Assembly: GCF_028283785.1 (NCBI RefSeq)
Contig: NZ_JAPWKB010000001.1
Coordinates: forward strand, 1 to 64,000
Length of the DNA: 64,000 nt
Direction: 5' to 3'
Source of the DNA: Paraburkholderia sp.
Lineage (GTDB): Bacteria > Pseudomonadota > Gammaproteobacteria > Burkholderiales > Burkholderiaceae
A program made the translations under genes and the position numbers. The notes beneath the pieces were generated by a model. The model searched no databases. It was not told the origin of the DNA and saw only the letters and a list, made by a program, of their open reading frames with translations. Positions 47,228 through 57,621 of the stretch are shown piece by piece; position 1 is the stretch's first letter, and every line of letters begins with the position of its first letter.

Positions 47228-48586
47228 ATGGCCAATAGCGGCTTGCAGGTTTTATATATCGAAGACGACGAACTGGTGCGGCGCGCCAGCATGCAGAGCC
47301 TGCAACTGGCGGGCTTCGACGTGGTCGGGCATGCGTCGGTGGAATCGGCGGCGCGCAGCATCAGCGCCGATTTTCCCGGCGTGATCGTCAGCGATATCCG
47401 TCTGCCCGGCGCGAGCGGTCTCGATCTGCTCGCGCAGTGCCGCGAGCGCGCGCCCGACGTGCCGGTGATTCTCGTCACCGGCCACGGCGATATTTCGATG
47501 GCGGTTCAGGCGATGCGCGACGGCGCATACGATTTCGTCGAGAAGCCGTTCGCGTCCGAACGATTGATCGAGACCGTGCGCCGCGCGCTGGAGCGTCGCA
47601 ATCTCGTGCTGGAAAACCTCGCGCTGCGTCGCGAACTGGCCGAGAAGCAGTCGGGCGCGACGCGGATCATCGGGCGCAGTCAGGCGATCGAACAGGTTCG
47701 GCGGCTGATCGCGAACGTCGCACCGACCGATGCGTCGGTGCTGATCAACGGCGACACGGGCGCGGGCAAGGAACTGATTGCGCGCAGTCTGCACGAACTG
47801 TCGCCGCGTCGGGACAAGCCGTTTATCGCGGTCAATTGCGGCGCGCTGCCGGAACCGATGTTCGAGTCGGAAATGTTCGGCTACGAGCCGGGCGCGTTCA
47901 CCGGCGCGGCGAAGCGACGGATCGGCAAACTGGAACATGCATCGGGCGGCACGCTGTTCTTCGACGAAATCGAAAGCATGCCGCTCGCGTTGCAGGTCAA
48001 GTTGCTGCGCGTGCTACAGGACGGTGTGCTGGAGCGGCTCGGCTCGAACCAGCCGATCCGCGTGAATTGCCGCGTGGTGGCGGCCGCGAAGGGCGACATG
48101 AACGAACTGGTCGCGGCGGGCACGTTCCGGCGCGATCTGTTGTACCGGCTGAACGTGGTGACGATTGCGTTGCCGCCGCTGGGCGAACGTCGCGAAGATA
48201 TCGTGCCGCTGTTCGAGCATTTTCTGCTCGACGCGGCGGTGCGATATCAACGTCCCGCGCCGATCCTCACCGACCGGCAGCGCACGCGTCTGATGCAGCG
48301 TGACTGGCCGGGCAACGTCCGTGAGTTGCGCAATGCGGCGGATCGCTTCGTGCTGGGCGTGGCCGAAGATCCGAGCACCGCATCCGGCGACGCCGCCACC
48401 GACGACGCCGGACAGTCGCTGAAAGAGCGCGTCGAGCAGTTCGAACGCGCGGTGATCGCGCAGGCGCTCGAACAGACGGGCGGGGCGGTGGCGGTTGCGG
48501 CGGATCGCCTGCAACTCGGCAAGGCGACGTTGTACGAGAAGATCAAGCGTTACGGGCTGGCGGCGAAGGGCGACGGTGAGCGGTGA
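47228..48586 (+). CDS. dctD: Sigma-54-dependent response regulator DctD
   Basis: A 452-residue activator. The receiver has acidic residues IEDDE and the phospho-acceptor Asp56 ([10 protein letters not shown]). The central AAA+ domain (about 143-375) has Walker A GDTGAGKE, the sigma-54-contact loop GAFTGA, and Walker [12 protein letters not shown]. The C-terminal Fis-type helix-turn-helix ends the protein ([26 protein letters not shown]). With dctB it forms the pair that activates dctA at the sigma-54 promoter upstream. Confidence 0.95.
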   Translation: MANSGLQVLYIEDDELVRRASMQSLQLAGFDVVGHASVESAARSISADFPGVIVSDIRLPGASGLDLLAQCRERAPDVPVILVTGHGDISMAVQAMRDGAYDFVEKPFASERLIETVRRALERRNLVLENLALRRELAEKQSGATRIIGRSQAIEQVRRLIANVAPTDASVLINGDTGAGKELIARSLHELSPRRDKPFIAVNCGALPEPMFESEMFGYEPGAFTGAAKRRIGKLEHASGGTLFFDEIESMPLALQVKLLRVLQDGVLERLGSNQPIRVNCRVVAAAKGDMNELVAAGTFRRDLLYRLNVVTIALPPLGERREDIVPLFEHFLLDAAVRYQRPAPILTDRQRTRLMQRDWPGNVRELRNAADRFVLGVAEDPSTASGDAATDDAGQSLKERVEQFERAVIAQALEQTGGAVAVAADRLQLGKATLYEKIKRYGLAAKGDGER

Positions 48587-48650
48587 GTCGAATGCCGCTG
48601 CACGCCGCTGCACGCGGTTGAATACCACTGAACGCCGCCCGTAAAACGAA

Positions 48651-48683
48651 ACGCGCCGGCAGCGGAAACCGCTGCCGGCGCGT
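48651..48683 (-). terminator. Terminator between dctD and tlpA
   Basis: A 15-bp stem (48651-48665 with 48669-48683), AAA loop. On the minus strand it is followed by a T-rich tract, so it chiefly terminates the thioredoxin gene; the plus strand lacks a good T-run. Confidence 0.8.
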
Positions 48684-48734
48684 GAGATGTCAGGTTCTAG
48701 CTGGTAGCTGCGCGCGTCGAGCGGCGCGCTGCGA

Positions 48735-49271
48735 TCAGGCGTTCTTGCCGAGCGCTTTTTCGAGCAACTGGTCGAGTTCCGCGAATTGCGGCTCGCCGAC
48801 ATAGCGCTTCAGGATCTTGCCGTCACGATCGACCAGGAACGTGGTCGGCGTCAGTTGGACATTACCGAACTGCTTCGCCGCCGAGCCGTCGTCCATCGCG
48901 ACCTTGAACGGCAACTGACGCGTCGTCGAATAGTTCGTCACGTACATCGGCGCGTCGTAGTTCATCGCGACCGCGACGAACTCCAGTCCTTTGCCCTTGA
49001 AGCGGTTGTACGTCTGAACCATCTGCGGCATTTCCTTCATGCAGGTGTCGCAGCTGGTTGCCCAGAAGTTGACCAGATAGACCTTGCCCTTGAGATCGGC
49101 CGTGGTGACTTTCTGACCCGACAGCAGCGTGAACGTGGCGTCGGGCACATGTTGCTGGCTGCCGAACGCGAAATAACCGGCAATCGCGATCGCGCCCGCG
49201 ACGACCGCCATCGCGATATAGCGAATCGGACTGGCGCGGCGGGCAGCGGTAGTGTCGGGCGTGGGGTTCAT
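48735..49271 (-). CDS. tlpA: TlpA/ResA-like membrane-anchored thioredoxin
   Basis: A 178-residue protein with an N-terminal membrane anchor (YIAMAVVAGAIAIAGYFAF, about residues 18-36) and a periplasmic thioredoxin fold. The active site is CxxC in NFWATSCDTCMKEMP; the cis-Pro loop appears as QLTPTTFLVDRDG. It would act in periplasmic thiol reduction, e.g. cytochrome maturation. The start is chosen at the ATG preceding the anchor; a 50-codon upstream extension is unlikely. It is divergent from a lipoprotein gene. Confidence 0.9.
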   Translation of the reverse strand: MNPTPDTTAARRASPIRYIAMAVVAGAIAIAGYFAFGSQQHVPDATFTLLSGQKVTTADLKGKVYLVNFWATSCDTCMKEMPQMVQTYNRFKGKGLEFVAVAMNYDAPMYVTNYSTTRQLPFKVAMDDGSAAKQFGNVQLTPTTFLVDRDGKILKRYVGEPQFAELDQLLEKALGKNA

Positions 49272-49425
49272 GGGCGGACCTCGAAAGTCGCGTGAAGCGT
49301 GTTGATCGGTGCGGCGACGCACGCGTTGCGCGATGAAACCCAGCTTGCGCGGGGCCCGGCAAGGGCGTGCAGTGGCCGTATTGTAGCCCCAATCCCGTGA
49401 CACTACAGCGCACGGCGACACAGCG

Positions 49426-49431
49426 GATAAT
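49426..49431 (+). promoter_or_regulatory. Candidate -10 for the lipoprotein gene
   Basis: GATAAT about 48 bases before the start of the downstream lipoprotein gene, in the 207-base divergent gap with tlpA. An ATTGTA (TACAAT on the minus strand) at 49380-49385 is the matching candidate for tlpA. Confidence 0.35.
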
Positions 49432-49478
49432 GTGATTTCCGACCGTTTTCGTCCATTGCTGGACGCTTCCGCCTCTCT

Positions 49479-50051
49479 ATGTCCAGACCTGCTTTCCGAC
49501 CGCTTTCACGCTGTTTTCAAGGGCTTTTCCCGATACTTACGCTGATCGTGCTCGGTGCGGCGCTGGCCGCCTGTTCGCCGAAGTACGACTGGCGCACGAT
49601 CATGAACAACGACCTTGGTTATACGGTCGATCTCCCCGCGAAGCCGGGCAACGATCGCCGGCAGATTTCCGTGGACGGAACGCCAATGCCGATGTCGATG
49701 CAGACCGCCGAAGCCGGTGACGCCGTGTTCGCGGTCGGCACCCTGACCCTGCCCACCGACGATCCCCAGGCGCAACGCGCCGCGCTCGATTTCCTGAAAG
49801 CGGGCCTCGCGCGCAACGTCGGCGTTCCGGCTGCCGCCAGTGATGTGCAGATTCCGCTCGCGGCGGGCGGCAAGGTGCCGGGCGTCGAAATGCGTGTCAG
49901 CGGCAAGGCGGGTCCGCAACAGGAAGCGCGAACCATCTACGCACGGCTGGTTGCGCGGGGGCGCCACGTCTATCAGGCGGCGATCATCGCAGCGAGGCCG
50001 TTGCCGCCCGAGCAGATCGATCAGTTCTTCGGCTCGTTCCAGCTGTATTGA
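49479..50051 (+). CDS. Predicted lipoprotein, unknown function
   Basis: A 190-residue protein. A hydrophobic stretch ends in a lipobox-like LAAC (residues about 29-32, GAALAACSPKYDW), giving a lipid-anchored mature protein. The mature part has alternating beta-like segments (YTVDLPAKPGNDRRQISVDGTPMPMSMQTAEAGDAVFAVG) and ends QIDQFFGSFQLY. No named family is recognised. It lies next to the DnaA-box-rich gap before comM. Confidence 0.75.
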   Translation: MSRPAFRPLSRCFQGLFPILTLIVLGAALAACSPKYDWRTIMNNDLGYTVDLPAKPGNDRRQISVDGTPMPMSMQTAEAGDAVFAVGTLTLPTDDPQAQRAALDFLKAGLARNVGVPAAASDVQIPLAAGGKVPGVEMRVSGKAGPQQEARTIYARLVARGRHVYQAAIIAARPLPPEQIDQFFGSFQLY

Positions 50052-50186
50052 AGGGCGGGGCGCGCGCCTAAAAAGTGTCACCGACCGAATTGCCGGAACG
50101 CCCGGCCACCAAGCGTTTGGCACCTGAAGTGAATGTGGATTCACAGGTTGCGTCGCTAGCTAACGGATTTCACGCAGCTTTTACCG

Positions 50187-50385
50187 TTACCCACAGCGCC
50201 TGTGGATAACTTTGTGTACAACCTCCCGGCTGGACGGCCGCAAGCCCGTCCGGAAGGCGTCGAGCTGGGTTTTGTATGCCGACGCAGAACAAAAAATGTC
50301 AATCAAATCAATACTTTTCGCGAAGGGCTTCACACAGTACCTGCGTTTCGTCAGTTTTATGGCTATTACTAAGAGTTGTGTATAA
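50187..50385. promoter_or_regulatory. Cluster of four DnaA-box-like 9-mers
   Basis: TTACCCACA (50187-50195), TGTGGATAA (50201-50209, exact complement of TTATCCACA), TGTGTACAA (50213-50221) and TGTGTATAA (50377-50385, complement of the R1 box TTATACACA). The first two form a near-perfect 23-base inverted repeat with a CGC centre. An AT-rich stretch (about 50286-50325) lies between the third and fourth. The whole sits in a 361-base gene-free gap before comM. Confidence 0.5.
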
Positions 50386-50412
50386 GTCAAGTCTTGACAG
50401 GCACTTTTTACG

Positions 50413-51981
50413 TCAGACCAGCGCAAAGACCCGCCTGTACTGGACCGCTTCCCCGATCTGCGCGGCGCTCGGCGATTCGCTGCCGGCGAGATCTGCAATC
50501 GTCCGCGCGACCTTCAATACGCGGTAGTAAGCGCGCGCTGACCAGCGGAACCGCTCGCCGGCTTCTCGCAGCAATAATTCGCCGGCCGCGTCGGGGCGAC
50601 AGACCTCGTCGACTTCGCGTCCGGCCAGTTCGCGATTGGTTTTGCGCTGACGCGTTATCTGGCGCTCGCGTGCCGCGCTGACCCGCGCGGCTATCTGCGC
50701 GCTAGGCTCGCCTTGAGCGGTGGCGCGGGCGCTCAGTTCGGCCGATGTCAGCGCCGGAATCTCTATCTGAATATCGATTCGATCGAGCAGCGGTCCCGAC
50801 AGTTTGCGCAGATAGCGCGCGGCGACGTCGGGTGTGCAGCGGCATCGTCCGCCGGGGTCGCCGCGCCAACCGCACGGGCAGGGGTTCATCGCCGCGATCA
50901 ACTGGCAGGCGGCGGGAAAGTCGGCTTGCATCGCCGCGCGCGAAATCGTGATGCGCCCGGCTTCGAGCGGCTCGCGCAGCGTTTCCAGCACGTGCCGGTC
51001 GAACTCGGGAAGTTCGTCGAGAAACAGCACGCCGAGATGCGCGAGCGTGATCTCGCCGGGCTGCGGCGGATTGCGCCCGCCGACCAGCGCAGCCGCGCTC
51101 GACGAGTGGTGCGGCGCGCGAAACGGCCGCTGCCGCCACTGCGCCGGCGAAAACCCCGACATGCTCGCGGACAGCAACGCCGCCGACGTCAACGCTTCGT
51201 CGTCGGACATGGCCGGCAGCAGACTCGGCAAGCGCGCAGCCAGCATCGATTTGCCCGCGCCCGGCGGCCCGACCATCAGCACATGATGACCGCCCGCGGC
51301 GGCGACTTCGAGCGCGCGCCGGGCGCCGCGCTGACCGATCACGTCGCGCATGTCGAGCACCGGCGCGAGCGAGGTGTCGGCGGGTGCGGGCGCGGTGACG
51401 GGAGAGAGGCGCGCGTCGGGCGCGTCGGCGAGATGCGCGCACAGCGAAGGCAAGTCTGCCGCGCCGTAGACGGCGACGCCCGGCACGAGTGCCGCTTCTT
51501 CGGCGCTGTCGCGCGGTAGATAGAGTTGGGGAACGGCGGGTTGCGACGGCGCGTCGTGGCTGTGCGCAGTACGTCCGGACGCGTGGCTGCGCGCAGTGCC
51601 GCAGGCCATTGCGAACGCGCCGCGCATGGGCCGTAGCGCGCCTGTTAGCGACAATTCACCGGCGAACTCGCGATTTAGCAACGACTCTGAGGGAATCTGG
51701 CCGCTCGCGGCGAGAATGCCGAGCGCGATGGGCAGATCGAAACGTCCGGATTCTTTGGGGAGATCGGCGGGTGCGAGATTGACGGTGATTCTGCGCACCG
51801 GGAAATCGAAGCCGCAGTTCTGAAGCGCGGCGCGCACGCGCTCGCGGCTTTCGCGGACTTCGAGATCGGGCAGACCGACGATCGAAAACGACGGCAACCC
51901 ATTGGCGAGATGAACCTCGACGGTTACTTCAGGCGCACGGCCAGAGGCCGGCGCACGACTGCGCACCACGGCAAGCGACAT
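50413..51981 (-). CDS. comM: ComM/YifB Mg-chelatase-like AAA ATPase
   Basis: A 522-residue AAA+ protein. The N-terminal Lon-like domain (VHLANGLPSFSIVGLPDLEVRESRERVRAAL) precedes the ATPase with Walker A GPPGAGKSMLAARLP, Walker B LGVLFLDELPEF, and the C-terminal Mg-chelatase part with the CPCGWRGDPGGRCRCT cysteine cluster. ComM is a branch-migration helicase acting in natural transformation. It follows ubiK by 110 bases. Confidence 0.93.
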   Translation of the reverse strand: MSLAVVRSRAPASGRAPEVTVEVHLANGLPSFSIVGLPDLEVRESRERVRAALQNCGFDFPVRRITVNLAPADLPKESGRFDLPIALGILAASGQIPSESLLNREFAGELSLTGALRPMRGAFAMACGTARSHASGRTAHSHDAPSQPAVPQLYLPRDSAEEAALVPGVAVYGAADLPSLCAHLADAPDARLSPVTAPAPADTSLAPVLDMRDVIGQRGARRALEVAAAGGHHVLMVGPPGAGKSMLAARLPSLLPAMSDDEALTSAALLSASMSGFSPAQWRQRPFRAPHHSSSAAALVGGRNPPQPGEITLAHLGVLFLDELPEFDRHVLETLREPLEAGRITISRAAMQADFPAACQLIAAMNPCPCGWRGDPGGRCRCTPDVAARYLRKLSGPLLDRIDIQIEIPALTSAELSARATAQGEPSAQIAARVSAARERQITRQRKTNRELAGREVDEVCRPDAAGELLLREAGERFRWSARAYYRVLKVARTIADLAGSESPSAAQIGEAVQYRRVFALV

Positions 51982-52091
51982 GTTTCCCCCGCCGGACCAC
52001 GCGCCACGCGGCGCGCTATCCCTTCCACATTCAAGATGTCACGGCTCGCTTGCCGGTGATGTTGACGACCGCTACTGCGTGTCTGCCCGCG

Positions 52092-52349
52092 TTACGGGTT
52101 TTGCGTCGGGACCGGCAGCTTCTGTTCGAGTTCGGCGACGCGTCGTTCCAGTTCTTCCAGACGCGCACGCGTGCGCACCAGCACCTGCGTCTGCGTGTCG
52201 AATTCTTCGCGGGTGACCAGGTCGAGCCGCGAGAAGCCTTGCGACAGCATGGCCTTCACGTTGCGCTCGACATCCTTGGCCGGCGAGTTCTTCAGCAGCT
52301 CGCCGAGCTTCGCCTGCAAGTCGTTAAAGACGTCGTTCGGTTGTTTCAT
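52092..52349 (-). CDS. ubiK: UbiK/YqiC (BMFP) accessory factor for ubiquinone biosynthesis
   Basis: An 85-residue protein with an N-terminal amphipathic helix (DVFNDLQAKLGELLKNSPAKDVERNVKAMLSQGFSRLDLVTREEFDTQ) and a C-terminal coiled coil (RTRARLEELERRVAELEQKL). It matches the BMFP/YqiC family, where UbiK is a trimeric membrane-binding partner of UbiJ in ubiquinone synthesis. The ATG with AGGGGA upstream is used; an earlier ATG lacks this. It precedes comM, a common order in Burkholderiales. Confidence 0.88.
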   Translation of the reverse strand: MKQPNDVFNDLQAKLGELLKNSPAKDVERNVKAMLSQGFSRLDLVTREEFDTQTQVLVRTRARLEELERRVAELEQKLPVPTQNP

Positions 52350-53123
<774 letters not shown>

Positions 53124-53155
53124 TAGAAGAGATAGCGACACAAGAGGAAATGAAG

Positions 53156-54643
53156 ATGCGCAAATTATTGATGTCCTTGCTGATGGCCGGTTCGCTGCTC
53201 GCGGGCGGTATCGGCGCCGCCCTCGCGGACGACGCTTCCGCTCCTGCAGCTGCGTCCGCTGCCGTTGCTTCCGATACGACGGCCAGCGCGCCGGCGGCGG
53301 ATGCATCGGCTGCGGCCCCGGCCTCGGCTCCTGCTGCTGACGCTTCCGCTGCCGCGGCTGCCAGCGCGCCTGCTGCCGACGCAGCACCGGCCGCGCCGAC
53401 TGCCCCGTTCTCGGTCGATTCGTCGAAGATCAATTCGGGCGACACCGCCTGGATGCTGACCTCCACCGCGCTCGTGCTGTTCATGACGATCCCGGGCCTC
53501 GCACTGTTCTACGGCGGCATGGTCCGCAAGAAGAACGTGCTGTCGACGCTGATGCAAAGCTTCGCGATCACCTGTGTCGTGACGATCATCTGGACGGTCG
53601 TCGGCTACAGCCTCGCATTCACGCCGGGCGGCTCGTTCCTGGGCGGTTTCTCGCGCGTGTTCCTGTCGGGCATGAACTACATCAAGGGCGACAAGGCAAC
53701 GACGTTGACCGTCAGCCATCTGGCCACGACGATTCCGGAATCGGTCTACTTCGTCTATCAGATGACGTTCGCGATCATCACGCCGGCGCTGATCACCGGT
53801 GCGTTTGCTGACCGCATGAAGTTCTCGTCGATGCTGGTGTTCATGTCGCTGTGGTCGATCATCGTCTACTCGCCGATCGCTCACATGGTGTGGGAACCGA
53901 CGGGTTGGCTGGCAACGGCCGGCATCCTGGACTTCGCAGGCGGCACGGTGGTGCACATCAACGCCGGTATCGCCGGTCTGGTCTGCTGCCTGGTGCTCGG
54001 CAAGCGCGTCGGCTACGGCAAGGAAGTCATGGCTCCGCACAACCTCACGCTGACGCTGATCGGTGGCGCGATGCTGTGGGTGGGCTGGTTCGGTTTCAAC
54101 GCAGGTTCGTCGCTGGCTGCTGACGGCCGTGCCGGTTTCGCGATGCTGACGACGCAAATCGCAACGGCAATCGCCGCACTGGGCTGGATGTTCGCCGAAT
54201 GGATCACCAAGGGTAAGCCGTCGGTGCTCGGCATCGTTTCGGGTGCGGTCGCAGGTCTGGTCGCTATCACGCCGGCGGCAGGTTTCGTCGGTGTCGGCGG
54301 TGCGCTGGCAATCGGTCTGATCGCAGGCGTGGTCTGCTTCTGGTCGGCAACGTGGCTCAAGCACAAGCTCGGTTACGACGACTCGCTCGACGCGTTCGGC
54401 GTGCACTGCATCGGCGGTATCGTGGGTGCGCTGCTGACGGGTGTGTTCGCGGTCAAGGACATCGGCGGCTTCGACGGCAGCATCGTTCTGCAGGCAAAGG
54501 GCGTGCTGACGACGCTGGTCTACAGCGGTGTGGTGAGCTACATCCTGCTGAAGATCATCGACATGGTGATGGGTCTGCGCGTGACGGAAGAACAGGAACG
54601 CGAAGGTCTGGACATCACGCTGCATGGCGAACACGTCGAATAA
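53156..54643 (+). CDS. amtB: Ammonium transporter AmtB
   Basis: A 495-residue channel. A signal peptide (MRKLLMSLLMAGSLLAGGIGAALAD) precedes an Ala/Ser/Pro/Asp-rich linker of about 60 residues with repeated SAPAADA units, then an 11-span Amt core with family motifs (GLALFYGGMVRKKNVLSTLMQSF, AGGTVVHINAGIAGLVCCLVLGKR with conserved His, FGVHCIGGIVGALLTG with the second pore His). I start at the second ATG, six bases after another, because its GAGGA site has better spacing. It follows glnK. Confidence 0.95.
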   Translation: MRKLLMSLLMAGSLLAGGIGAALADDASAPAAASAAVASDTTASAPAADASAAAPASAPAADASAAAAASAPAADAAPAAPTAPFSVDSSKINSGDTAWMLTSTALVLFMTIPGLALFYGGMVRKKNVLSTLMQSFAITCVVTIIWTVVGYSLAFTPGGSFLGGFSRVFLSGMNYIKGDKATTLTVSHLATTIPESVYFVYQMTFAIITPALITGAFADRMKFSSMLVFMSLWSIIVYSPIAHMVWEPTGWLATAGILDFAGGTVVHINAGIAGLVCCLVLGKRVGYGKEVMAPHNLTLTLIGGAMLWVGWFGFNAGSSLAADGRAGFAMLTTQIATAIAALGWMFAEWITKGKPSVLGIVSGAVAGLVAITPAAGFVGVGGALAIGLIAGVVCFWSATWLKHKLGYDDSLDAFGVHCIGGIVGALLTGVFAVKDIGGFDGSIVLQAKGVLTTLVYSGVVSYILLKIIDMVMGLRVTEEQEREGLDITLHGEHVE

Positions 54644-54733
54644 AGACGTTTCACCGCGCCCGGACCGCGACGGTCCGGGCGGTATCACGCAATACCTGCT
54701 TCACCTCCGGTTATGGTAAAGCGCAGCAATTTG

Positions 54734-54758
54734 GCCCGCCTTCATGGCGGGCTTTTTT
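54734..54758 (+). terminator. Terminator of glnK-amtB
   Basis: Stem GCCCGCC (54734-54740) with GGCGGGC (54746-54752), TTCAT loop, then TTTTTT. A second 10-bp hairpin (54658-54667 with 54671-54680) lies just after amtB but lacks a T-run. Confidence 0.85.
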
Positions 54759-54934
54759 CTTGCTGAGACGGAAACAGGCGACGGGGTCGTCCGGGATTCG
54801 ATGCTTCGCGCGATGACCCGACTATCGCCGCGATAGCGACAAGCACGGGCGCGCCGGCTTGCAGATGAGGAAACCGTCCCCAAATGGGCAAAGCATTTGC
54901 TCTACAATCTTTCTTCCCAGTCTGCGAGTGATCA

Positions 54935-56224
54935 ATGGTTCCGCACCTAGTTACGGCGTTAAACGGCCCGCTGCTCGATCTCGAGCGGAAGATCCTCGAC
55001 GCTACGCCCGCCATCGAGCGCTGGTTTCGCCTCGAATGGCAGGAACACACGCCGCCTTTCTACTGCTCGGTCGACCTGCGCAATGCCGGTTTCAAGCTTG
55101 CGCCCGTCGATACCAACCTGTTCCCCGGCGCGTTCAACAACCTGCCGCAGGAAGTGCTGCCGCTCGCCGTTCAGGCGGCCATGGCATCGATCGAAAAGAT
55201 CTGCCCCGACGCGAAAAACCTGCTCGTGATTCCCGAGCGGCACACGCGGAACGCGTTTTATCTGGAGAATGTCGCGCGGCTCGCGATGATCATGCGTCAG
55301 GCGGGTCTGAACGTGCGTTTCGGCTCGCTGGACGAGTCCATCGCGGGGCCGGTCACGATCACGTTGTCCGACGGCCAGAAGCTCGTGCTCGAACCGCTTG
55401 AACGGTCGCCGCGCCGTCTCGGCCTGAAGAATTTCGATCCCTGTTCGATTCTGCTCAATAACGATCTGTCGGGCGGCATTCCGCCCGTGCTCGAAAACCT
55501 GCACGAACAGTATCTGCTGCCGCCGCTGCACGCCGGCTGGGCGGTGCGTCGCAAGTCCACGCACTTTTCCTGCTACGACGACGTCGCGAAGAAGTTCGCG
55601 AAGATGGTCGGCGTGGACCCGTGGATGATCAATCCGTACTTCGCGCACGTCGAAGGCGTGGACTTCGAGCAGCGCACCGGCGACGAAGCGCTCACCGACG
55701 CGATCGACGGCGTGCTGAAAAAGATCGCGAAGAAGTATCGCGAGTACGGCATTTCCGAAAAACCGTATGTGGTCGTCAAGTCCGACGCCGGCACGTACGG
55801 AATGGGCGTGATGACGGTGCACGACGCGTCGGAAGTCGCCGCGCTGACCAAGCGCGAACGCGCGCGGATGGCGGCCACCAAAGAAGGCCTCGAAGTGCAC
55901 GACGTGATCGTTCAGGAAGGCGTGTATACGTTCGAGCGCGTCGGCGACGAAGTGGCGGAACCGGTCGTGTACATGATCGACCGCTATGTGGTCGGCGGTT
56001 TCTATCGCGTGCACGGCAGCCGTGAACGCGACCAGAACCTGAACGCGCCCGGCATGCACTTCGTGCCGCTCGGTTTCGAACACACGGCGCTGCCCGATGC
56101 GCACGCGAAGCCCGGCGCGGCGCCGCCGAACCGCTTCTATATGTACGGCGTGGTGGCGCGGCTCGGCTTGCTGGCGGCGTCGGTCGAGCTGGAAAAGACC
56201 GATCCGGAAGCGATCCAGGTTTGA
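54935..56224 (+). CDS. gshA: Glutamate-cysteine ligase (ATP-grasp type)
   Basis: A 429-residue enzyme of the proteobacterial ATP-grasp type (not the E. coli GshA family) that makes gamma-glutamylcysteine. Recognisable segments include FYCSVDLRNAGFKLAPVDTNLFPGAFNNL, VVKSDAGTYGMGVMTVHD and PVVYMIDRYVVGGFYRVHGSRERDQNLNAPGM, typical of the family. The next gene, gshB, starts 185 bases downstream. Confidence 0.93.
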   Translation: MVPHLVTALNGPLLDLERKILDATPAIERWFRLEWQEHTPPFYCSVDLRNAGFKLAPVDTNLFPGAFNNLPQEVLPLAVQAAMASIEKICPDAKNLLVIPERHTRNAFYLENVARLAMIMRQAGLNVRFGSLDESIAGPVTITLSDGQKLVLEPLERSPRRLGLKNFDPCSILLNNDLSGGIPPVLENLHEQYLLPPLHAGWAVRRKSTHFSCYDDVAKKFAKMVGVDPWMINPYFAHVEGVDFEQRTGDEALTDAIDGVLKKIAKKYREYGISEKPYVVVKSDAGTYGMGVMTVHDASEVAALTKRERARMAATKEGLEVHDVIVQEGVYTFERVGDEVAEPVVYMIDRYVVGGFYRVHGSRERDQNLNAPGMHFVPLGFEHTALPDAHAKPGAAPPNRFYMYGVVARLGLLAASVELEKTDPEAIQV

Positions 56225-56408
56225 TGGCTCGCTGCGCCGTTCGCACGCGGGCGGCGCCGTCCGCGTCGTGCGCTTTGCGGCGTCGCTGGCTATGCTTGAT
56301 CTGAAACTGCCCGAGCCAGGCCAGCTTAAATCACATCGGGGCGAGCGCGTCGCTCGCGCCTTTTACTAACGAATAGCGTCAGGCCCACACGGGCGCATCA
56401 GGATCTTC

Positions 56409-57365
56409 ATGGACATTCTCTTCATCGCCGACCCGCTCGACCGCTTCAAGATCTACAAGGATTCGACCTACGCAATGATGGCCGAGGCCGCGCGCCGCGG
56501 TCACACGCTGTTTGCGTGCGAACCGCAGCATCTGGCGTGGACGGGCGGCGACGTCGAAGCGAACGTGTATCGCTTTCAGATCGTCGGCGACGAGGCGGAC
56601 GGTCATCGCGATAACTGGTACGTGCCCGATGCCGTTGCCCCGCGCGCGCTGAAAAGCTTCGGCGCCGTGCTGATGCGCAAGGACCCGCCGTTCGACATGG
56701 AATACGTGACGTCCACGTGGCTGCTGGAACTGGCCGAACGCGGCGGCGCGCGCATCTTCAACAAGCCGCAGTCGATCCGCGATCATTCGGAAAAGCTCGC
56801 AATCGGCGAATTTCCGCAGTTCGTCGCGCCCACGCTGGTCACGCGCGATCCGGCCCGCTTGCGCGCGTTCCACGACCAGCACGGCGACGTGATCCTGAAA
56901 CCGCTCGACGGCATGGGCGGCATAGGCGTGTTCCGGGTGAAGCCGGACGGCATGAACCTCGGTTCGATCATCGAAATGCTGAGTCACGACGGCGCGCGCT
57001 CGGTGATGGCGCAGAAGTTCATTCCCGAAATCAAGGACGGCGACAAGCGCATTCTCTTGATTGGCGGCGAACCGGTGCCATATTCTTTAGCGCGTATCCC
57101 GCAAGGTAACGAAGTGCGCGGCAATCTGGCGGCGGGCGGCCTCGGCCGTGCGCAGCCGCTGACCGCGCACGACAACCTGATCGCCAGAACGGTCGCGCCG
57201 GTGCTGGCGGCGCGCGGTTTGCTACTGGTTGGGCTCGATGCGATCGGCGACTGGCTCACCGAAGTCAACGTGACGAGCCCGACCTGTTTCCGCGAGATCA
57301 TGGATCAGACCGGTTTCGACGTGGCAGCGATGTTTATCGACGCACTGGAACGCGCGGTCGGCTGA
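56409..57365 (+). CDS. gshB: Glutathione synthase
   Basis: A 318-residue ATP-grasp enzyme adding glycine to gamma-glutamylcysteine. Characteristic regions are DILFIADPLDRFKIYKDSTYAMMAEAARRGH at the start, VLMRKDPPFDMEYVTSTWLLE, LKPLDGMGGIGVFRV (ATP-grasp), KRILLIGGEPVPYSLARIP and EVNVTSPTCFREI. It pairs with gshA upstream, completing glutathione synthesis. Confidence 0.96.
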   Translation: MDILFIADPLDRFKIYKDSTYAMMAEAARRGHTLFACEPQHLAWTGGDVEANVYRFQIVGDEADGHRDNWYVPDAVAPRALKSFGAVLMRKDPPFDMEYVTSTWLLELAERGGARIFNKPQSIRDHSEKLAIGEFPQFVAPTLVTRDPARLRAFHDQHGDVILKPLDGMGGIGVFRVKPDGMNLGSIIEMLSHDGARSVMAQKFIPEIKDGDKRILLIGGEPVPYSLARIPQGNEVRGNLAAGGLGRAQPLTAHDNLIARTVAPVLAARGLLLVGLDAIGDWLTEVNVTSPTCFREIMDQTGFDVAAMFIDALERAVG

Positions 57366-57424
57366 TCCCGCTTCACACGGAAACAGCCGCCGGAGCTGGA
57401 CGAAGAGCGCGAAAATGAGCCTGA

Positions 57425-57430
57425 TACAAT
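57425..57430 (+). promoter_or_regulatory. Candidate -10 for the PTS genes
   Basis: TACAAT in CTGATACAATGC, about 190 bases upstream of the EIIA gene, in the 256-base gap after gshB. It would give a long leader. No strong -35 is seen. Confidence 0.35.
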
Positions 57431-57621
57431 GCCCGCTCCCGATTGCCTGTACATCACATGTGTAGGGTGTGGCGGGGTTGAATGCAAGTCGAGCGTAGGT
57501 TTTCTACGCATGCTGGGCAGGAGGTCGCTGTCCCGGCCCTCACGACCAACGGCCGGTCGAGGGTGCTTCAGGCAAGGCAACGGTTCATGGCCGCATTTTT
57601 GCAGCAAGGCTCAAGGCTGAC

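Noticed and set aside
50052..50412. Main chromosomal origin of replication
   Set aside because: DnaA-box-like sites are present but no dnaA/dnaN/rpmH/gidA/parAB neighbours; listed as a non-origin cluster instead.
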